From Peptoniphilaceae bacterium (GTDB lineage: Bacteria > Bacillota > Clostridia > Tissierellales > Peptoniphilaceae), in NCBI GenBank assembly GCA_030152565.1, contig JASLJE010000022.1, positions 1-14,461 on the forward strand: 14,461 bases of DNA, in the 5' to 3' direction. The notes beneath the pieces are model-generated. The model made no database searches. It was not told the origin of the DNA and worked only from the letters and a program-made list of their open reading frames with translations. Made by a program: the position numbers and the translations under genes. Below are positions 12,613 to 14,461 of this stretch, one piece after another (position 1 is the first letter of the stretch; each line of letters opens with the position of its first letter).

Positions 12613-13455
12613 ATGTATCAACCATATAAATTAGATTTAGAAGGAAAAGTAGTAGTTATAACTGGAGGCTCAGGAGTTTTAGGAAGTGAAATGTCCAAGG
12701 CTCTTGCGGCTCATAAGGCTAAGGTTGCAATTTTAGGACTTAGACAGGAAGAAGCAGACAGGGTAGCCAAGGAAATAGTAGACCAAGGATTTATAGCCAA
12801 GGGTTACTCAGCCAATGTTTTAGACAAGGCTGCCATGGAAGAAGTTAGAAAACAAATAAATGAAGACTTAGGAACTTGTGACATCCTAATCAATGGAGCA
12901 GGTGGTAACCATCCAAGTGCTACAACAGATGATGAGATGTTTGACCTAAACAATAGGGATGTAAAAACATTCTTTGACTTGGAAGAAGAAGGCTTTAAAA
13001 AAGTATTTAACTTAAATATGGTAGGAACCCTTATACCTACTCAAGTATTTGCCAAAGACATGGTGGAAAAAGACGATGCGTCTATCATAAATATTTCATC
13101 TATGAATGCCTATACTCCACTTACTAAGATACCAGCTTATTCAGGAGCTAAATCTGCAGTAAGTAACTTTACAGAATGGTTAGCAACTTACTTTGCTAAG
13201 ACTAACATTAGATGTAATGCTATAGCACCAGGATTTTTTGCTACCAAGCAAAATGAAAAGTTACTTTTCAATGAAGATAAAAGTTTGACAGCCAGATCCC
13301 ATAAGATTATAAATTCAACACCTATGGGAAGATTTGGAAAACCAGAAGAACTATTGGGAACTCTTTTATTCTTAGTTGATAAGAAGGCTTCAGGTTTTGT
13401 AACCGGAATTTGCATACCAGTTGACGGTGGTTTTTCAGCTTATTCAGGAGTTTAA
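12613..13455 (+). CDS. uxuB: SDR-family D-mannonate oxidoreductase (fructuronate reductase)
   Basis: This 280-residue short-chain dehydrogenase has the nucleotide-binding TGGSGVLG (17-24), NGAGGNHPS (94-102), the catalytic Ser in NISSMNAY (160-167) and Tyr176-x3-Lys180 in AYSGAK, plus the C-terminal PVDGGFSAYSGV. GGNHP and the long DVKTFFDLEEEGFKKVFNLN insert are typical of Gram-positive SDRs found beside uxuA. These replace the unrelated long-chain UxuB of E. coli in reducing D-fructuronate to D-mannonate. The gene symbol therefore denotes role rather than orthology. ATG follows TAGGAGG 8 nt after uxuA. The AGGAG for uxaC lies within its last codons. Confidence 0.88.
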   Translation: MYQPYKLDLEGKVVVITGGSGVLGSEMSKALAAHKAKVAILGLRQEEADRVAKEIVDQGFIAKGYSANVLDKAAMEEVRKQINEDLGTCDILINGAGGNHPSATTDDEMFDLNNRDVKTFFDLEEEGFKKVFNLNMVGTLIPTQVFAKDMVEKDDASIINISSMNAYTPLTKIPAYSGAKSAVSNFTEWLATYFAKTNIRCNAIAPGFFATKQNEKLLFNEDKSLTARSHKIINSTPMGRFGKPEELLGTLLFLVDKKASGFVTGICIPVDGGFSAYSGV

Positions 13456-13456
13456 T

Positions 13457-14461
13457 ATGAAGAAATTTATGGATAGAGACTTTCTTTTAGAAAGCGAGAC
13501 AGCCAGCTACCTTTACCATGAGCACGCTGCAAAGATGCCTATAATAGACTTTCACAACCACTTGAATGTTAAGGAAATTTACGAAGACATTCAATTTGAA
13601 AATATAACTAAATTATGGTTGGGGGGAGACCACTATAAGTGGAGAGCCCTTAGGGCCTATGGCATAGAAGAAAAATATATAACAGGAGATGCCAAGGACA
13701 AGGAAAAATTTGACAAGTGGGCAGAAACAGTTCCCTATATGATGGGAAATCCACTTTACCATTGGACCCACTTGGAACTTCAAAGATACTTTGAAATCTA
13801 TGATCCCTTAACCAGTGAAAATAAAAATAAAATGTATGCCTGGATAAATCAAAAGCTACAAGACAAGGACTATAGTGTTAGAAACCTACTTAGACAAATG
13901 AAGGTGGAAGCCCTTTGTACAACAGATGATCCAGCAGATGATTTGATTTACCATAAGAAACTTAAGGACGACTTTGAAATAAAGGTCCTACCGACCTTTA
14001 GACCAGACAGGGCCCTTAATATAGAAAAAGATGACTTTGTAGACTATATAAATGACCTTGGTAAATTTGGAAAGATAGAAAACCTTGAAGACCTTTTAGG
14101 GGTATTGGAAGCAAGGATTGACTATTTCCATGAGGTAGGTTGTAGAATAAGTGATCACAGCCTGGGAGAGGACCTTTACCTGGAAGCTGATTCTAAGGAA
14201 GTAGAAGAGATATTTGCTAAAAAACTTAGGGGAGAAGAGCCTACTAGTAGGGAAATAAAGAAATACAAGGGCTATCTAATGAAAAACCTGGGAAGAAAAT
14301 ACGCTGCTAATGATTGGGCTATGCAAATCCATATGGGAGCTCTTAGAAATAACAGCTCTAGAATGTTTGAAAAGCTAGGTCCAGACAGTGGCTATGACTC
14401 CATGAATGACTATACCTATGCAGAAGAGTTATCAAATCTTTTAGACTCTATGGATAGGACA
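13457..14461 (+). CDS. uxaC: Glucuronate isomerase (3' end beyond the window)
   Basis: The frame is open from ATG 13457 to the window edge: 335 codons of a family usually near 465. The product starts MKKFMDRDFLLESETASYLY and shows the UxaC signatures PIIDFHNHL (metal-binding His33 and His35), WLGGDHYKWRALRAYGIEE, PYMMGNPLYHWTHLEL, the CTTDDPADDL segment and WAMQIHMGALRNNSSRM. It interconverts D-glucuronate and D-fructuronate (and D-galacturonate and D-tagaturonate), the first step of the pathway. Only one base separates it from the SDR stop, and AGGAG 13446-13450 lies inside the upstream gene, so the two are translationally coupled. No uxaB/uxaA galacturonate branch is visible, so glucuronate is the likely substrate. 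Confidence 0.95.
   Translation, partial: MKKFMDRDFLLESETASYLYHEHAAKMPIIDFHNHLNVKEIYEDIQFENITKLWLGGDHYKWRALRAYGIEEKYITGDAKDKEKFDKWAETVPYMMGNPLYHWTHLELQRYFEIYDPLTSENKNKMYAWINQKLQDKDYSVRNLLRQMKVEALCTTDDPADDLIYHKKLKDDFEIKVLPTFRPDRALNIEKDDFVDYINDLGKFGKIENLEDLLGVLEARIDYFHEVGCRISDHSLGEDLYLEADSKEVEEIFAKKLRGEEPTSREIKKYKGYLMKNLGRKYAANDWAMQIHMGALRNNSSRMFEKLGPDSGYDSMNDYTYAEELSNLLDSMDRT

Overview
The window looks like chromosomal DNA from a low-GC Gram-positive anaerobe (Firmicutes; Clostridia/Tissierellia-like). The evidence is the AT-rich intergenic DNA, AGG/AGA arginine and ATA isoleucine codons, strong AGGAGG ribosome-binding sites, compact operons closed by short hairpin-plus-T terminators, and an oxygen-sensitive two-subunit Fe-S serine dehydratase. 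I cannot name the genus from sequence alone. No transposase, integrase, tRNA, rRNA or CRISPR array is visible.

Layout. (1) 1-920: the 3' part of an alpha/beta hydrolase gene, cut by the window edge, with a terminator that overlaps its stop codon. (2) 927-3628: a three-gene operon behind a perfect-consensus promoter and a 17-bp palindrome. It encodes an ADP-ribosylglycohydrolase-family protein, a PfkB sugar/nucleoside kinase and a PnuC-family nucleoside transporter. (3) 3645-4423: a GntR/HutC regulator, plausibly controlling that operon. (4) 4424-6060: an AraC-type regulator with an unassigned C-terminal region of about 220 residues. (5) 6055-6218: a self-contained unit holding a 25-codon membrane micropeptide. 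(6) 6257-7836: sdaAB-sdaAA, the L-serine dehydratase. (7) 7837-8195: an AT-rich gap ending in two opposed hairpins. (8) minus strand 8747-8141: a nucleoside 2-deoxyribosyltransferase-family gene followed by a 17-codon hydrophobic micropeptide. (9) 8749-14461: a D-glucuronate catabolic locus, with eda-kdgK on the minus strand, kdgR (IclR family) divergent from it, then uxuA-uxuB-uxaC, the last running off the window.

How the genes work together. UxaC isomerises D-glucuronate to D-fructuronate, the SDR (UxuB-type) reduces it to D-mannonate, UxuA dehydrates that to 2-keto-3-deoxygluconate (KDG), KdgK phosphorylates KDG, and Eda splits KDPG into pyruvate and glyceraldehyde-3-phosphate. All five enzymes are present; no hexuronate transporter or glucuronidase lies in the window. 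KdgR probably senses a pathway intermediate. Three AATACG-containing elements and a 21-bp palindrome lie in the promoter/leader regions of eda-kdgK, kdgR and uxuA, and they make a coherent candidate local regulon. Serine dehydratase also makes pyruvate but has its own promoter.

Least explained are the two strongly SD-driven micropeptides on either side of the serine dehydratase genes, the alternative RNA folds at the first of them, the ADP-ribosylglycohydrolase/PfkB/PnuC cassette, and the C-terminal region of the AraC protein. All functional statements are from motif reading; no searches were run.
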